64,000 nt of DNA, taken from positions 1,116,001 through 1,180,000 of the forward strand of contig NZ_CP094289.1 in assembly GCF_022759505.1 (NCBI RefSeq). Direction: 5' to 3'. The number at the start of each line of letters is the position of its first letter. Position 1 is the stretch's first letter. The DNA comes from Georgenia sp. TF02-10. Its GTDB lineage: Bacteria > Actinomycetota > Actinomycetes > Actinomycetales > Actinomycetaceae. Below, in pieces: positions 15,982-26,182 of this stretch. The notes below the pieces were generated by a model that was not told the DNA's origin, made no database searches, and saw only the letters and a list, made by a program, of their open reading frames with translations. A program made the position numbers and the translations under genes.

Positions 15982-16961
15982 CCACCTCAGCCATGCCGCC
16001 GGTCCAGGTGGACCGGACCCGGGAGCAGGCGTCCACCCGCCCCCGCCCGGTCCGGCGCCGCTCGGACCGGGCCCGGGCCGAGGTCCGCCTCGGGTGGCTG
16101 CTCGCCGGGCCGGCCTTCGTCATCATGCTGGCCGTCACCCTCTACCCGATCCTGCAGGCGGTCTACGACTCCCTGTTCAACTTCCGGCTCACCGCCCCCG
16201 GCGAGCGGGAGTTCGTCGGGGTCGGGAACTACGGGGTGGTGCTGAGCGACTGGGTGTTCTGGCGCAGCCTGCTGGTCACCCTGCTCATCACCGTGGTCAC
16301 CGTGGTCATCGAGCTGCTGCTCGGGTTCGCCCTGGCGATGGTCATGCACCGGGCCGCCACCCGGCTGCGCGGTCTGCTGCGCACCGCGATCCTGGTGCCC
16401 TACGGGATCATCACCGTGGTCTCGGCGTTCGCCTGGTTCTACGCCTTCGACATCAACTCCGGCGGGTACGTCAACAACTGGTTCGACTGGCTGCCCGGGA
16501 TCGAGCCGGGGCTGAACTGGTTCGCCGGCCAGTGGACGTCGCTGTTCGTCATCATCGCCTCCGAGGTCTGGAAGACCACGCCGTTCATCTCCCTGCTGCT
16601 CCTCTCCGGCCTGGCGCAGGTGCCCGGGGACCTGGAGGAGGCGGCCAAGGTGGACGGGGCCACCAGCTGGCAGGTGCTGCGGCGGGTCATCCTGCCCAAC
16701 ATGAAGGCGGCGATCATGGTCGCCGTCCTGTTCCGGGCGCTGGACGCGTTCCGGATCTTCGACAACGTGTTCATCATGACCAACGGCGCCAACGGCACCG
16801 AGGTCCTGTCGCTGCTCGCGTACCGCACCTCGATCGGGCGGCTGGAGATCGGGATGGGCTCGGCGATCTCGGTCCTGCTCTTCGCCTGCGTGCTGATCAT
16901 CGCGTTCGTGGCGATCAAGGGCTTCAAGGTGGACCTGGCCAGCGCGCGGGGAGGCGAGTGA
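15978..16961 (+). CDS. sugA: Sugar ABC transporter permease (SugA-like)
   Basis: A 327-residue MalF-type inner-membrane permease with about six transmembrane segments. A basic cytosolic N-terminus (RRRSDRARAEVRLGW) precedes the first segment, and the ATPase-coupling EAA loop is EEAAKVDGATSWQVLRRVILP (split here: EEAAKVDGATSWQ, then RRVILPNMK). ATGA overlap with both neighbours shows tight coupling. It would form the translocation pore with the next gene product. Confidence 0.88.
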   Translation: MTTSAMPPVQVDRTREQASTRPRPVRRRSDRARAEVRLGWLLAGPAFVIMLAVTLYPILQAVYDSLFNFRLTAPGEREFVGVGNYGVVLSDWVFWRSLLVTLLITVVTVVIELLLGFALAMVMHRAATRLRGLLRTAILVPYGIITVVSAFAWFYAFDINSGGYVNNWFDWLPGIEPGLNWFAGQWTSLFVIIASEVWKTTPFISLLLLSGLAQVPGDLEEAAKVDGATSWQVLRRVILPNMKAAIMVAVLFRALDAFRIFDNVFIMTNGANGTEVLSLLAYRTSIGRLEIGMGSAISVLLFACVLIIAFVAIKGFKVDLASARGGE

Positions 16962-17809
16962 TGGGTGCCCTGAGCCGTAACCAGAAGATCGGCTGGGCGG
17001 TGATCGCCGTCCTGGTGCTGGTCTGGTCCCTGTTCCCGGTCCTGTCCATCGTCATGACGTCCTTCAAGACCCAGGCGGGCCTGTTCTCCGGCACGCTGCT
17101 GCCGCCGGAGTGGACGCTGGAGAACTACACCGCGATCCTCGCCCCGGGCGGCAGCGCGCAGGACCTGTTCCTGCCGGCGCTGCGGAACTCGATCGGGATC
17201 TCCCTCATCGCCACCCTCATCGCCGTCGTGCTGGCCACCCTGTGCGCCTACGCGATCGCCCGGCTGGACTTCCCCGGCAAGCGGATCATCCTCACGACGG
17301 CGCTGGGCGTGTCGATCTTCCCGGTCATCTCCATCGTGACCCCGCTGTTCAACGTCTGGCGGTCGATCGGGCTGTACGACACCTGGCTCGGGCTGATCAT
17401 CCCGTACCTGTCCCTGACCCTGCCGATCTCCATCTGGACCCTCGCCGCGTTCTTCCGGCAGATCCCCTGGGAGCTGGAGCAGGCGGCCCAGGTGGACGGC
17501 GCGACGACGTGGCAGGCCTTCCGCAAGGCGGTCGTCCCGCTGGCCGCGCCCGGGGTGTTCACCACCGCGATCATCGCCTTCTTCATCGCCTGGAACGACT
17601 TCGTCTACGGCATCTCGCTGACCTCGACGTCGGCCGCCCGCCCGGTGCCCGCGGCGCTGGCGTTCTTCACCGGCGCCTCCCAGTTCCAGGAGCCCACCGG
17701 GGCCATCTCGGCCGCCGCCGTCGTGGTGACGGTGCCGGTGGTCATCATCGTGCTGCTCTTCCAGCGCCGCATCGTCTCCGGCCTCACCCAGGGCGCCGTC
17801 AAGGGCTGA
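16961..17809 (+). CDS. sugB: Sugar ABC transporter permease (SugB-like)
   Basis: A 282-residue MalG-type permease with six predicted membrane segments and the EAA loop EQAAQVDGATTWQAFRKAV. The ATG at 16961 shares its A with the stop of the preceding gene. It pairs with SugA-like and is followed 48 bases later by the ATPase gene. Length and topology match the family. Confidence 0.88.
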   Translation: MGALSRNQKIGWAVIAVLVLVWSLFPVLSIVMTSFKTQAGLFSGTLLPPEWTLENYTAILAPGGSAQDLFLPALRNSIGISLIATLIAVVLATLCAYAIARLDFPGKRIILTTALGVSIFPVISIVTPLFNVWRSIGLYDTWLGLIIPYLSLTLPISIWTLAAFFRQIPWELEQAAQVDGATTWQAFRKAVVPLAAPGVFTTAIIAFFIAWNDFVYGISLTSTSAARPVPAALAFFTGASQFQEPTGAISAAAVVVTVPVVIIVLLFQRRIVSGLTQGAVKG

Positions 17810-17857
17810 GGCCCACTCAGGTCACGGGCTGCGGCCCGCGAAGGAAGGAAGGTCCCG

Positions 17858-19126
17858 ATGGCTTCGATCACCCTGGACAACGTGGTCAAGACCTACCCCG
17901 ACGGGTTCACCGCGGTGAAGGGGGTGTCGCTGGACATCGCCGACGGCGAGTTCGTCATCCTCGTCGGCCCCTCCGGGTGCGGGAAGTCCACCGTGCTCCG
18001 GATGATCGTGGGGCTGGAGGACATCTCCGACGGCGAGCTGCGCATCGACGGCGAGGTGGTCAACGACCGGGCGCCGCGCGACCGGGACCTGGCCATGGTG
18101 TTCCAGAACTACGCGCTGTACCCGCACCTGACCGTCTACGAGAACATCGCCTTCCCGCTGCGGCTGACCAAGGGCAAGTTCTCCGAGGAGGAGATCGACG
18201 CCAAGGTCCGCCGGGCGGCCGCGCTGCTCGAGCTGGAGGAGCACCTGGACCGCAAGCCGGCCAACCTCTCCGGCGGGCAGCGCCAGCGGGTGGCGATGGG
18301 CCGGGCGATCGTCCGGGACGCCAAGGCGTTCCTCTTCGACGAGCCGCTGTCCAACCTCGACGCCAAGCTCCGCGGGCAGATGCGCACCGAGATCGCCCGG
18401 CTGCAGCGGGCGCTGGCCACCACGACCGTGTACGTCACGCACGACCAGACCGAGGCGATGACCCTGGGGGACCGGGTGGCGGTGCTGCGCCGCGGGGACC
18501 TGCAGCAGGTGGCCAGCCCGCGGGCGCTGTACGACCAGCCGGTCAACCTCTTCGTCGCCGGGTTCATCGGCTCCCCGCCGATGAACTTCCTGCCCGGCAC
18601 GGTGCGCGGGGACGTGCTGGAGCTGCCGTTCGTCGACGTCCCGCTGGACGACCGGCTCCGGGCCGCCGTCGCCGGCCGCGACCTCGTCATCGTGGGGGTG
18701 CGGCCGGACGCGTTCGAGGAGGCCGACCTGCTGTCCGGCGACCGGCGCGGCTCGGGGGTGGTCTTCGAGGCCGACGTCGACGTCACCGAGTGGCTCGGCG
18801 AGGTGCTCTACGCCTACATCCCGTTCCAGACCCACGAGGGCGTGCGGGAGAAGCTCGAGGAGCTCGACCGGGACCTGGACGGGGAGGGCATGCGCACCCA
18901 GCTCGTCGTCGCCCTGGAGTCGATGAGCCGGCTGCGGGACGGGGACCGGGCCGAGCTGTGGTTCGACCCGGCCTCGCTGCACGTCTTCGACCCCGAGTCC
19001 GGGGAGAACCTGACCCGGGACGAGGCCCGGGCGGAGGAGCTCGAGCGGGACGCGCAGGAGCAGCGGAAGCGGGCGCTGGAGCGTGCCCGTCGGCAGCAGG
19101 AGGAGCGGGCCCCGGCCCGGGCCTGA
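17858..19126 (+). CDS. sugC: Sugar ABC transporter ATP-binding protein (SugC/UgpC/MsmX type)
   Basis: A 422-residue cytosolic ATPase driving the importer. Walker A is GPSGCGKST (about residue 38), the Q-loop [20 protein letters not shown], the signature [15 protein letters not shown], Walker [14 protein letters not shown] and the switch His [11 protein letters not shown]-terminal TOBE/MOI regulatory domain follows ([11 protein letters not shown] onward). A Glu/Arg-rich charged tail of about 45 residues ([20 protein letters not shown]) extends beyond the usual end near residue 370-380. AAGGAAGGAAGG precedes the ATG. Confidence 0.92.
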   Translation: MASITLDNVVKTYPDGFTAVKGVSLDIADGEFVILVGPSGCGKSTVLRMIVGLEDISDGELRIDGEVVNDRAPRDRDLAMVFQNYALYPHLTVYENIAFPLRLTKGKFSEEEIDAKVRRAAALLELEEHLDRKPANLSGGQRQRVAMGRAIVRDAKAFLFDEPLSNLDAKLRGQMRTEIARLQRALATTTVYVTHDQTEAMTLGDRVAVLRRGDLQQVASPRALYDQPVNLFVAGFIGSPPMNFLPGTVRGDVLELPFVDVPLDDRLRAAVAGRDLVIVGVRPDAFEEADLLSGDRRGSGVVFEADVDVTEWLGEVLYAYIPFQTHEGVREKLEELDRDLDGEGMRTQLVVALESMSRLRDGDRAELWFDPASLHVFDPESGENLTRDEARAEELERDAQEQRKRALERARRQQEERAPARA

Positions 19127-19270
19127 GGCGGGGCGGGTCGGCGGGCCGACGGCGGCCGGCCTGGCGGGGGCCGACGGCGCCCCGCCGAGCGGCGGGCCGC
19201 AGCCGTGGGCCGACGGCGCTTCTCGCCTGGGTGCCGCCCGGGCTTGGTCTGCGGCCGGGCCCGCCGCCGG

Positions 19271-20425
19271 TCAGACCCGGGCGGCGGTGAGCTCGGCGCG
19301 GGTGGGCGGGTTCGCCCCGGCCCGGGAGACCGTGATGCCGGCGACGCGGGAGGCGTGCCGCAGCACGCCGGTCAGGACCTCCGGGTCGACGGCGCGCAGC
19401 GCCTCCCGGTGCCCGGCGCCGAGCAGGCCCTGGGCCCACAGGCCGTCCAGGATCCCGGCCATGTAGGAGTCCCCGGCGCCGACGGTGTCCACCACGTCCA
19501 CCGGGGTGGCCTCGACCGTGACCTCGGCGCCGGCCGCGGTGAAGGCGACCGAGCCGGCGTCGCCGCGGGTGAGGACCACCAGGGCGGGGCCGCGGCCGGC
19601 CCACTGCCGGGCGACCTGGGCCGGGTCGAGCTCGGGGTAGAGCCAGGCGAGGTCTTCGTCGGAGGCCTTGATGATGTCGGCGAGGTTCACCAGCGCCTCC
19701 ACCCGCGGCCGGGTCTGGGCAGTGGTGCCCATCAGGTCGGGCCGGACGTTGGGGTCGTAGCTGATCGTGGCCGTGCCGCGGTGGCGGCTCACCGTGGCCA
19801 GCACGGTGCGGTCGCCCGGCTCGAGCACGGCGGCGATGGAGCCGGTGTGCACGTGCACCGGCGCGCCGGCCTCCGGGGCGGGCGGGGCCCACTCCAGGTC
19901 GAAGACGTAGGTGGCCGCGCCCGTCTCGTCCAGCCGGGCCCGGGCGGTGGAGGTGCGCGGCGCCCGGGCGGAGGCCGCGGAGACGGACACGTTCTCCGCC
20001 TCCAGGTGCGCGCGCAGCGTGGCGCCGCGGTCGTCCGGGGCGAACCAGGTGACCAGCTCGACCGGCCGGCCCAGCCGGGCGAGCCCGACGGCGACGTTGG
20101 CCGGCGAGCCGCCGGGGTGCTCCCGCGGCTCCTGGCCGGGGGCCTCGACGATGTCGATGAGCGCCTCGCCGATCACCATCGCCTGCTCGGTGCCGTGCTC
20201 GCCGGGCAGGCCGGCGTGCTGGTCGCGCCCGTACGCGGGCGACGTCGGCGCCGGCGGCGGGCCGGCCAGCTCGGGGTCGTCGGTCGGCCGGAAGGGGTCC
20301 TCGGCCGCGGACGGGGCACGGTCGGAGCGCACCGTCGGTCGGTCGCTGTCCGGCTGGGGGCCGTCCAGGGGCGGGACCGGCCCGGTGGGCTCGGCGCCCT
20401 CCGGGCTCGGGGTACCGATGCTCAT
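19271..20425 (-). CDS. PfkB family carbohydrate kinase (fructokinase-like)
   Basis: A sugar kinase with both PfkB signatures: [15 protein letters not shown] near the start of the kinase fold and [17 protein letters not shown] with the catalytic Asp near the C-terminus; [12 protein letters not shown] fits the substrate region. The start ATG at 20425 overlaps the xseB stop (ATGA). This gives 384 residues, about 80 more than the fold needs: the extension is Pro/Asp/Ser-rich and probably disordered, and the kinase core begins at [12 protein letters not shown] shorter product from an internal start cannot be excluded. It is convergent with the sugar importer; ribokinase-family sugar phosphorylation is the inferred activity. 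Confidence 0.85.
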   Translation of the reverse strand: MSIGTPSPEGAEPTGPVPPLDGPQPDSDRPTVRSDRAPSAAEDPFRPTDDPELAGPPPAPTSPAYGRDQHAGLPGEHGTEQAMVIGEALIDIVEAPGQEPREHPGGSPANVAVGLARLGRPVELVTWFAPDDRGATLRAHLEAENVSVSAASARAPRTSTARARLDETGAATYVFDLEWAPPAPEAGAPVHVHTGSIAAVLEPGDRTVLATVSRHRGTATISYDPNVRPDLMGTTAQTRPRVEALVNLADIIKASDEDLAWLYPELDPAQVARQWAGRGPALVVLTRGDAGSVAFTAAGAEVTVEATPVDVVDTVGAGDSYMAGILDGLWAQGLLGAGHREALRAVDPEVLTGVLRHASRVAGITVSRAGANPPTRAELTAARV

Positions 20426-20787
20426 CTCTCCTCCTCCTCGGGGAGCGCGGCGGCCGCGTCCAGGGCCGTGGCGTCCGTGCGCCGACCGGCGCGGGTGTCG
20501 GCGGTGCCCGGCGCGCCGGTGCCGGGCGCGTCGGAGCCCGGCGCGCCGTCGTCGCCGGCCCGGGGGGCGTCGTCGCCCGGGGGCCGGCGGGCGGCGTCCA
20601 GCCGGCGGCGGGCGCCGTCGAGCCAGGACTGGCACCGGTCGGCCAGCGCCTCCCCGCGCTCCCACAGGGCGAGGGACTCCTCCAGCGTGGCGGCGCCGGC
20701 CTCGAGCCGCCGGACGACCTCGACCAGCTCGTCCCGGGCCTGCTCGTAGCTCAGCGACTCCACGTCGGGTGCCTCGTTCTGGCTCAC
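20422..20787 (-). CDS. xseB: Exodeoxyribonuclease VII small subunit
   Basis: A 121-residue protein. Residues 1-70 are the XseB domain ([20 protein letters not shown] then [19 protein letters not shown]), two helices that bind the large subunit. The remaining 50 residues form an Asp/Gly/Pro/Ala low-complexity tail, longer than usual. It follows xseA by four bases and overlaps the kinase gene downstream, so the three are one operon. Confidence 0.9.
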   Translation of the reverse strand: MSQNEAPDVESLSYEQARDELVEVVRRLEAGAATLEESLALWERGEALADRCQSWLDGARRRLDAARRPPGDDAPRAGDDGAPGSDAPGTGAPGTADTRAGRRTDATALDAAAALPEEEER

Positions 20788-20791
20788 GGCG

Positions 20792-22153
20792 TCAGTGTTC
20801 CAGATCGGCGGGGCTCGGCCGGCCGGCGGCCCGGCCCGTCGCGGCGGTGCCGCCGGGCCCGTCGGGCGGGGCGGCCGCGCGGACCTCCACCCCCAGCCGG
20901 CCGGCGGCCAGGAGCGCCTCGAGCCGGTCCCCGGGGACGACCTCGGCGCTGGAGCGCACCACCGTCTGGTCCCGGGTGCGGAGCACCGCGTAGCCGCGGG
21001 CCAGGGTCGCGGCGGGGGAGAGGGCCCGCAGCCGGCCGTGCACGGCGGTCAGCTCCGCGCCGGCCCGTTCGGTCCGCCAGGTGAAGCCCTGCCGCGCCGC
21101 CGACCGCAGCCTCGCGACGTCCTCGGCGCGGCGGGTGACCAGGGTGGTGGGGTCGGCCAGGCAGGGGCGGGAGCGGACGGCGTCGAGCCGGTGCTGCTCG
21201 GCGGTGGTCAGCCCGGTGAGCGCGGCCCGCAGCCGACCGCGGGCCCGGGCCAGCGCGGCGCGCTCCTCGGCGACGTCCGGCACCACCCGCCGGGCCGCGG
21301 CGGTGGGCGTGGAGGCGCGGTAGTCGGCCACCAGGTCCAGCAGGGGGGTGTCGGTCTCGTGGCCGATGGCGGAGACCAGCGGGGTGCGGCAGGCCGCGGC
21401 GGCCCGGACGAGCGCCTCGTTGGAGAACGGCAGCAGGTCCTCCACCCCGCCGCCGCCCCGGGCGACGACGATGACGTCCACGTCCGGGTCGTCGTCGAGC
21501 TCGGCGATGGCGGCGCTGACCTCGGCGACGGCGGCCGCGCCCTGGACGGCGACCTCCCGGACGGTGAAGGCCAGGGCGGGCCAGCGGGCGCGGGCGTTGA
21601 CCACGACGTCGTGCTCCGCCTTGGACTCCCGCCCGCAGACCAGGCCCACCCGGCGGGGCAGGAACGGCAGCGGCCGCTTGCGGTCGGCGTCGAAGAGGCC
21701 CTCGGCGGCGAGCACCCGCTTGAGCTGCTCGATCCGGGCGAGGAGCTCGCCCACGCCGACCGGGCGCAGCTCGTCGGCCTCCAGCTGCAGCGTGCCGCGC
21801 TTGGGCCAGAACACCGGCTTGGCGTGCACGACGACGTGCGCGCCCTCGGCCAGCGGGACGTCGACCCGGCCGAGCACCCGGGGCTGGACGGCCACCGGCA
21901 GCGACATGTCGGCGACGGCGTCGCGCAGCGTCAGGAAGGCCAGCGAGGCGCCGGGGCGCCGGTTGAGCTGGACCACCTGGCCCTCCACCCACACCGGTGC
22001 CATCCGGTCGACGTACCCGGCGATCTTGGCCGAGAGCAGCCGCACCGGCCAGGGGTTCTCCGCGGTGGTCTCCAGCGCCTTGTCGGCGAGGCGGCGCGGG
22101 GCGGCGGGGGCGGGGCTGATCACGGCGTCCACCCTCTCACCCGCCACCGACAT
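20792..22153 (-). CDS. xseA: Exodeoxyribonuclease VII large subunit
   Basis: A 453-residue subunit of the single-strand-specific exonuclease VII. An N-terminal OB-fold ([24 protein letters not shown]) precedes the catalytic region with [40 protein letters not shown] and [20 protein letters not shown], all strongly conserved in XseA. The coiled-coil C-terminus contains the usual [15 protein letters not shown] chose the ATG at 22153 (MSVAGERV). A short-repeat tract at 22187-22238 sits immediately upstream. Confidence 0.93.
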   Translation of the reverse strand: MSVAGERVDAVISPAPAAPRRLADKALETTAENPWPVRLLSAKIAGYVDRMAPVWVEGQVVQLNRRPGASLAFLTLRDAVADMSLPVAVQPRVLGRVDVPLAEGAHVVVHAKPVFWPKRGTLQLEADELRPVGVGELLARIEQLKRVLAAEGLFDADRKRPLPFLPRRVGLVCGRESKAEHDVVVNARARWPALAFTVREVAVQGAAAVAEVSAAIAELDDDPDVDVIVVARGGGGVEDLLPFSNEALVRAAAACRTPLVSAIGHETDTPLLDLVADYRASTPTAAARRVVPDVAEERAALARARGRLRAALTGLTTAEQHRLDAVRSRPCLADPTTLVTRRAEDVARLRSAARQGFTWRTERAGAELTAVHGRLRALSPAATLARGYAVLRTRDQTVVRSSAEVVPGDRLEALLAAGRLGVEVRAAAPPDGPGGTAATGRAAGRPSPADLEH

Positions 22154-22186
22154 GGCGGGGACGGTCCGGGCCGTGCTCGGTGCGCG

Positions 22187-22238
22187 GTGCTCCGTGCTCC
22201 GTGCTCCGTGCTCCGTGCTGCCGTGCTGCCGTGCTGCC
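22187..22238. repeat. Heptanucleotide/octanucleotide tandem repeat upstream of xseA
   Basis: GTGCTCC is repeated four times (22187-22214) and is followed by three copies of GTGCTGCC (22215-22238). It lies between xseA and the UPF0158-DUF3151 gene, 34 bases before the xseA start, where copy-number change could alter expression. Confidence 0.85.
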
Positions 22239-22319
22239 GTGCCCGGGCGAGCAAGGCTAAGACGGTGCCCGGGCGAGGGACGGCCCGGGCCGTGCTCGGA
22301 CGGGGGCCCCGGGCAGTGG

Positions 22320-23360
22320 TCAGCCGAGCAGGCGGCGGGCGTCCGGGTCGGCGTCGTCGAGGAAGGTCGCGCACCGGGCGGCCTCGTCCTCCTCGCCGAT
22401 GGCCGCGGCGGCGTCGGCCAGCGCCAGCAGGGCCCGGAGGAACCCCTGGTTCGGCTCATGCCCGGCGGGGATCGGGCCCTGGCCGCGCCACCCGGCCCGG
22501 CGCAGGGCGTCCAGGCCGCGGTGGTAGCCGGTGCGGGCGTAGGCGTAGCCGGCGACGGCGTCCCCGTCGGCCAGCGCGGCACGGGCGAGCGTCGCCCAGG
22601 CCAGGCTCGAGGCGGGGTGCCGGGCGGCCACCGTCCGGGGGTCGGTGCCGGCGGCGAGCGCGGCCCGGGCGGCGCGGTCGGTCTCGTCCGGCAGCAGCGT
22701 CGCCTGGCCGGCGAGCAGGTTGGGCCGGTCCGTCTCGGCCGGCACGGGGGTGCCCGCCGGCATGTCGTCGCCCGACGGCAGGGCGGTGGCCGACGGCGTG
22801 GGAGGGCCGGATGGTGCGGTGGTGCCCGAGGACGTGGCGGTGCCCGACGGCGTCCCTGCGGCCGAGGGCGTGGCAGCGCCGTCGGCCGGGGCTGCGTCGG
22901 CCGCGTTGAGCGCGACGAGCGCGTCGAGCTCGGCGTCGGCCTCGGCCGGGTCGACCAGGTCGTTCAGGGCGAGCCACCGGATCGCCCGGGCGCGCATGCG
23001 CCGGTCCTGCCCGGTCCGCCACCGCTCCGCCAGCTCGGGGAACCCGTGGAGGACGTCCCGGAAGCGGCGGAACGCCCCCCGGCCCTGGATGGCGACCGCG
23101 AGCAGGTCCCGCGCGCGCTCGTCCTGCACCTCCGCGACGAAGTCGGCCATGTCCGCGTACCCCTCCGCGGAGCCCATCGGCTCGACCTCGACCAGGCCCC
23201 GCTCCGCCGGGTGGTCCGCGTCCTCGTCCAGGTCCTCGGCGCCGGCGTCGCGGTACTCGACCTGGCCGGTCGCCGGGTCGAACCACACCGACAGCTCGAC
23301 GGACCCGTTGCTCAGGCCGTCGATCACCCCGCGCAGGTCCACCTCGTCCAGCTTCAGCAT
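22320..23360 (-). CDS. UPF0158-DUF3151 fusion protein
   Basis: A 346-residue two-domain protein of unknown function. Residues 1 to about 160 resemble the UPF0158 family ([65 protein letters not shown]). A Ser/Thr/Pro/Gly linker of about 50 residues follows ([16 protein letters not shown]). Residues from about 220 ([60 protein letters not shown]) match DUF3151, normally a separate actinobacterial protein of about 135 residues. The frame is continuous and no internal start has a convincing ribosome site, so I read it as a real fusion. AAGGAGGG lies upstream of the ATG at 23360. Confidence 0.75.
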   Translation of the reverse strand: MLKLDEVDLRGVIDGLSNGSVELSVWFDPATGQVEYRDAGAEDLDEDADHPAERGLVEVEPMGSAEGYADMADFVAEVQDERARDLLAVAIQGRGAFRRFRDVLHGFPELAERWRTGQDRRMRARAIRWLALNDLVDPAEADAELDALVALNAADAAPADGAATPSAAGTPSGTATSSGTTAPSGPPTPSATALPSGDDMPAGTPVPAETDRPNLLAGQATLLPDETDRAARAALAAGTDPRTVAARHPASSLAWATLARAALADGDAVAGYAYARTGYHRGLDALRRAGWRGQGPIPAGHEPNQGFLRALLALADAAAAIGEEDEAARCATFLDDADPDARRLLG

Positions 23361-23670
23361 CTCCGCTCCGTCCCTCCTTGCCCCCAGTGAGTCCATTCAT
23401 CTCTGCCCCAGCGTGCCTCGCGGGCGGCCGCGAGGCCAGCACGCCCACCGGCGCCGGGCCTGGCGCGCACCGCCGCCCGAGCGTGGCGCCCTGCCCGCGG
23501 AAGGTGGCGCCACCGGCGCCGGGCGTCAGCGCCCGCACCGCCCGCCCGGCGCGGTGCCCCACCTGCGGACGGTGGGCAACGGGGACGGCCGCCGTCGGCC
23601 GGCGCCGGTGTGGCGCGGACGACGGTGGGCGGGAATAGCCGGCCCGGCGGGCCCCACGTACCCTGGAGGC
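23361..23670. other. Divergent intergenic region upstream of ispH
   Basis: These 310 bases separate two divergent genes. They contain a perfect 12-bp palindrome GGTGGCGCCACC at 23503-23514 and two copies of ACCGGCGCCGGGC (about 23448 and 23512), but no open frame that looks like a gene. Promoters for both neighbours must lie here; I cannot place them with confidence. Confidence 0.4.
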
Positions 23671-24783
23671 GTGCCCACCCCCGACCAGCCCGCCGCCCCG
23701 GTGCCCCCCGTGACGTCGCTCGCCGGCGCCTCGGCGTTCCCGGCGCCGGTCGCCGCCGAGCCGTCGCCGGACGGCCGGCGGATCCTGCTGGCGACCCCCC
23801 GCGGGTACTGCGCCGGCGTGGACCGGGCCGTGGACGCCGTCGAGAAGGCGCTGGAGCTGTACGGGGCGCCGGTGTACGTGCGCAAGGAGATCGTGCACAA
23901 CAAGTTCGTCGTGGAGACCCTCAGCCAGCGCGGCGCCGTCTTCGTCGCCGAGACCGACGAGGTGCCCGAGGGCGCCCGGGTGGTCTTCTCCGCCCACGGC
24001 GTCTCCCCGGCCGTGCACGCCCAGGCCGCGGCCCGGAATTTGGCCACCATCGACGCCACCTGCCCGCTGGTGACGAAGGTCCACAAGGAGGCCGTCCGCT
24101 TCGCCAGCGACGACTACGACATCCTGCTCATCGGCCACGACGGCCACGAGGAGGTCGAGGGCACCCAGGGCGAGGCGCCGGAGCACATCCAGGTGGTCAA
24201 CGGCCCGCACGAGGTCGACCAGGTCCAGGTGCGCGACCCGGAGAAGGTCATCTGGCTCTCCCAGACCACCCTTAGCGTGGACGAGACCATGACGACGGTG
24301 AACCTGCTGCGCCAGCGGTTCCCGCACCTGCAGGACCCGCCGAGCGACGACATCTGCTACGCCACCCAGAACCGGCAGGTGGCCGTGAAGAAGCTGGCCC
24401 CCGACGCCGACGTGGTGATCGTGGTCGGCTCGGCGAACTCCTCCAACTCCGTCCGGCTGGTCGAGGTCGCCCTGGAGGCCGGCGCCGGCGCCGCCTACCG
24501 GGTGGACAAGGCCGACGAGATCGACCCGGCGTGGCTGACCGGGGCCACCACCGTCGGCCTGACCTCCGGCGCCTCGGTGCCCGAGATCCTCGTCCGCACG
24601 GTGGTGGAGCGGCTCCAGGAGCTCGGCTTCACCGGCGTGGAGGAGGTCCGCACCGCGACCGAGGACATCATGTTCTCCCTGCCCAAGAACCTCCGCGCGG
24701 ACCTCAAGGGCGCCGGCGGGCAGCCGGACCGGCCGCGCCGCCCCCGCCGCGCCGGCGCGCGCCCGGCGGCCGCCCGGGCCTGA
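23671..24783 (+). CDS. ispH: 4-hydroxy-3-methylbut-2-enyl diphosphate reductase
   Basis: A 370-residue iron-sulfur enzyme, the last step of the MEP isoprenoid pathway (HMBPP to IPP and DMAPP). The three cluster cysteines fit [23 protein letters not shown] and [12 protein letters not shown]. Substrate residues are in [23 protein letters not shown] and [17 protein letters not shown] 38-residue Pro/Ala-rich N-terminal extension and a basic C-terminal tail ([13 protein letters not shown]) are unusual additions. GTG at 23671 is preceded by TGGAGGC. Its IPP/DMAPP product feeds the prenyl synthase at 3088. Confidence 0.95.
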   Translation: MPTPDQPAAPVPPVTSLAGASAFPAPVAAEPSPDGRRILLATPRGYCAGVDRAVDAVEKALELYGAPVYVRKEIVHNKFVVETLSQRGAVFVAETDEVPEGARVVFSAHGVSPAVHAQAAARNLATIDATCPLVTKVHKEAVRFASDDYDILLIGHDGHEEVEGTQGEAPEHIQVVNGPHEVDQVQVRDPEKVIWLSQTTLSVDETMTTVNLLRQRFPHLQDPPSDDICYATQNRQVAVKKLAPDADVVIVVGSANSSNSVRLVEVALEAGAGAAYRVDKADEIDPAWLTGATTVGLTSGASVPEILVRTVVERLQELGFTGVEEVRTATEDIMFSLPKNLRADLKGAGGQPDRPRRPRRAGARPAAARA

Positions 24784-24872
24784 GCCTCCGCCTTCCGATC
24801 CTGCCGCCCAGGTCCCCCGGTCCTGAACCGCCTACCGACGGCTCGCGCCGTGGCGGCCGCTGTCCTGAACCC

Positions 24873-26111
24873 TCAGCCGGTTGCCCGCACCTTCTCCTCC
24901 GGTCCGGCCAGCTCGTCCTGGCCGGCCAGCTCCTCCGGGTCGGCCAGCTCGTCCGGGCCGGTCAGCTCGGCGGCGAGCAGCCGGCGCACCTGGGCCCGGT
25001 CCGGGTCCAGCGGCCCCACCCGCAGGTCCTCCGCGCCCAGGCCCTCGAAGGTGCGCGCGGTGACCAGCAGGCGGGACTCCACCGAGCCGACCATCCGGTT
25101 GTACTGCACGACGGTGGACTCCAGGGCGCGGCCTAGCTGAGAGATGTGCCCGGCCACGGTCCCTAGCCGGTCGTACAGGGTGCGGCCCAGCGCGAGCAGC
25201 TCCTTGGCCTGGGTGGTCACCTGCTCGGTGGACCAGACCGCCGCCACCGCCTTGAGCAGCGCCAGCAGCGAGGCCGGCGCGGTCGGTGCGACGCCCTGCC
25301 GCAGCGCGTGGTCGAGCAGGGCCGGGTCGGCCTCCAGCGCCCCGGCGAGCAGCCCCTCGGACGGCACGAACAGCACGACCAGCTCCGGCGAGCCGGGCAG
25401 GTGGTCGTGGTACCGCCGTCGGGCCAGGGCGTCGACGTGCCCGCGCAGGGCCTTGGCGTGCTGGGCGAGCAGCCGCTCCCGCCGCTCGGCCGCCCCGGTG
25501 GCCCGCGCGCCGAGCGCGGCCGCCTCCAGGTAGGCATCCATCGGCACCTTGGCGTCCACGGCCAGGTACTTGCCGCCGGGCAGGTGCACGACGACGTCCG
25601 GCCGGCCGCCGCTGCCCACGGCGCGCTGCTCGGTGAAGTCGACGTGCCGCAGCATCCCGGCCGCCTCGAGCACCCGGCGCAGCTCCACCTCGCCCCACTG
25701 GCCCCGGGCGGAGGTGGACCGCAGCGCCGACTCCAGCTGCGCCGTCGTGCGCTGGAGCTCGGCGTCGGTGCGCCGGGCGTGGTGGAGCTGCTCGGTGAGG
25801 ACGGTGAACTGCTCCGTGCGCTCCCGCTCGAGCAGCGCCACGTGCTCACCGACCTGGTGCAGCGCGGACTGGACCGGCGCCAGGGCGCGCAGCACGTCGT
25901 GGTCCCGGCGGGCCCGGTCCTGCAGCCCGGCCACCTCCTCCGTCAGCCGCTCGGCCCGCGCCCGGGCCGCGGCCGCCTCGGCGCCCGCCCGGGACACCGC
26001 GTCCTGCGCCGTCGCCCGCGCGGCAGCGGCCCGCGCCGTCGCCGCGGCGAACCCGACCACCCCGCCGAGGACCAGCGCCAGCAGCGCCACCAACCACCCC
26101 GTCTCAGCCAT
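24873..26111 (-). CDS. rmuC: DNA recombination protein RmuC
   Basis: A 412-residue protein. One N-terminal membrane segment (LVALLALVLGGVVGFAAATA) is followed by an Ala/Arg/Glu coiled coil (about residues 35-135) and the RmuC nuclease-like domain (GQWGEVELRRVLEAAGM, VDAKVPMDAYLEAAAL, VLFVPSEGLLAGALEADPAL). The family limits chromosomal inversions in E. coli. The final 35 residues are an acidic PDELADPEELAGQDELAG repeat. Convergent with ispH, divergent from ychF. Confidence 0.9.
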   Translation of the reverse strand: MAETGWLVALLALVLGGVVGFAAATARAAAARATAQDAVSRAGAEAAAARARAERLTEEVAGLQDRARRDHDVLRALAPVQSALHQVGEHVALLERERTEQFTVLTEQLHHARRTDAELQRTTAQLESALRSTSARGQWGEVELRRVLEAAGMLRHVDFTEQRAVGSGGRPDVVVHLPGGKYLAVDAKVPMDAYLEAAALGARATGAAERRERLLAQHAKALRGHVDALARRRYHDHLPGSPELVVLFVPSEGLLAGALEADPALLDHALRQGVAPTAPASLLALLKAVAAVWSTEQVTTQAKELLALGRTLYDRLGTVAGHISQLGRALESTVVQYNRMVGSVESRLLVTARTFEGLGAEDLRVGPLDPDRAQVRRLLAAELTGPDELADPEELAGQDELAGPEEKVRATG

Positions 26112-26182
26112 GCCCCCACCGTGCCAGGGCCCACCGACATCGCCGCGGACCGGCGCGGCCCCGGCACGTAGACTCCCCCCAC

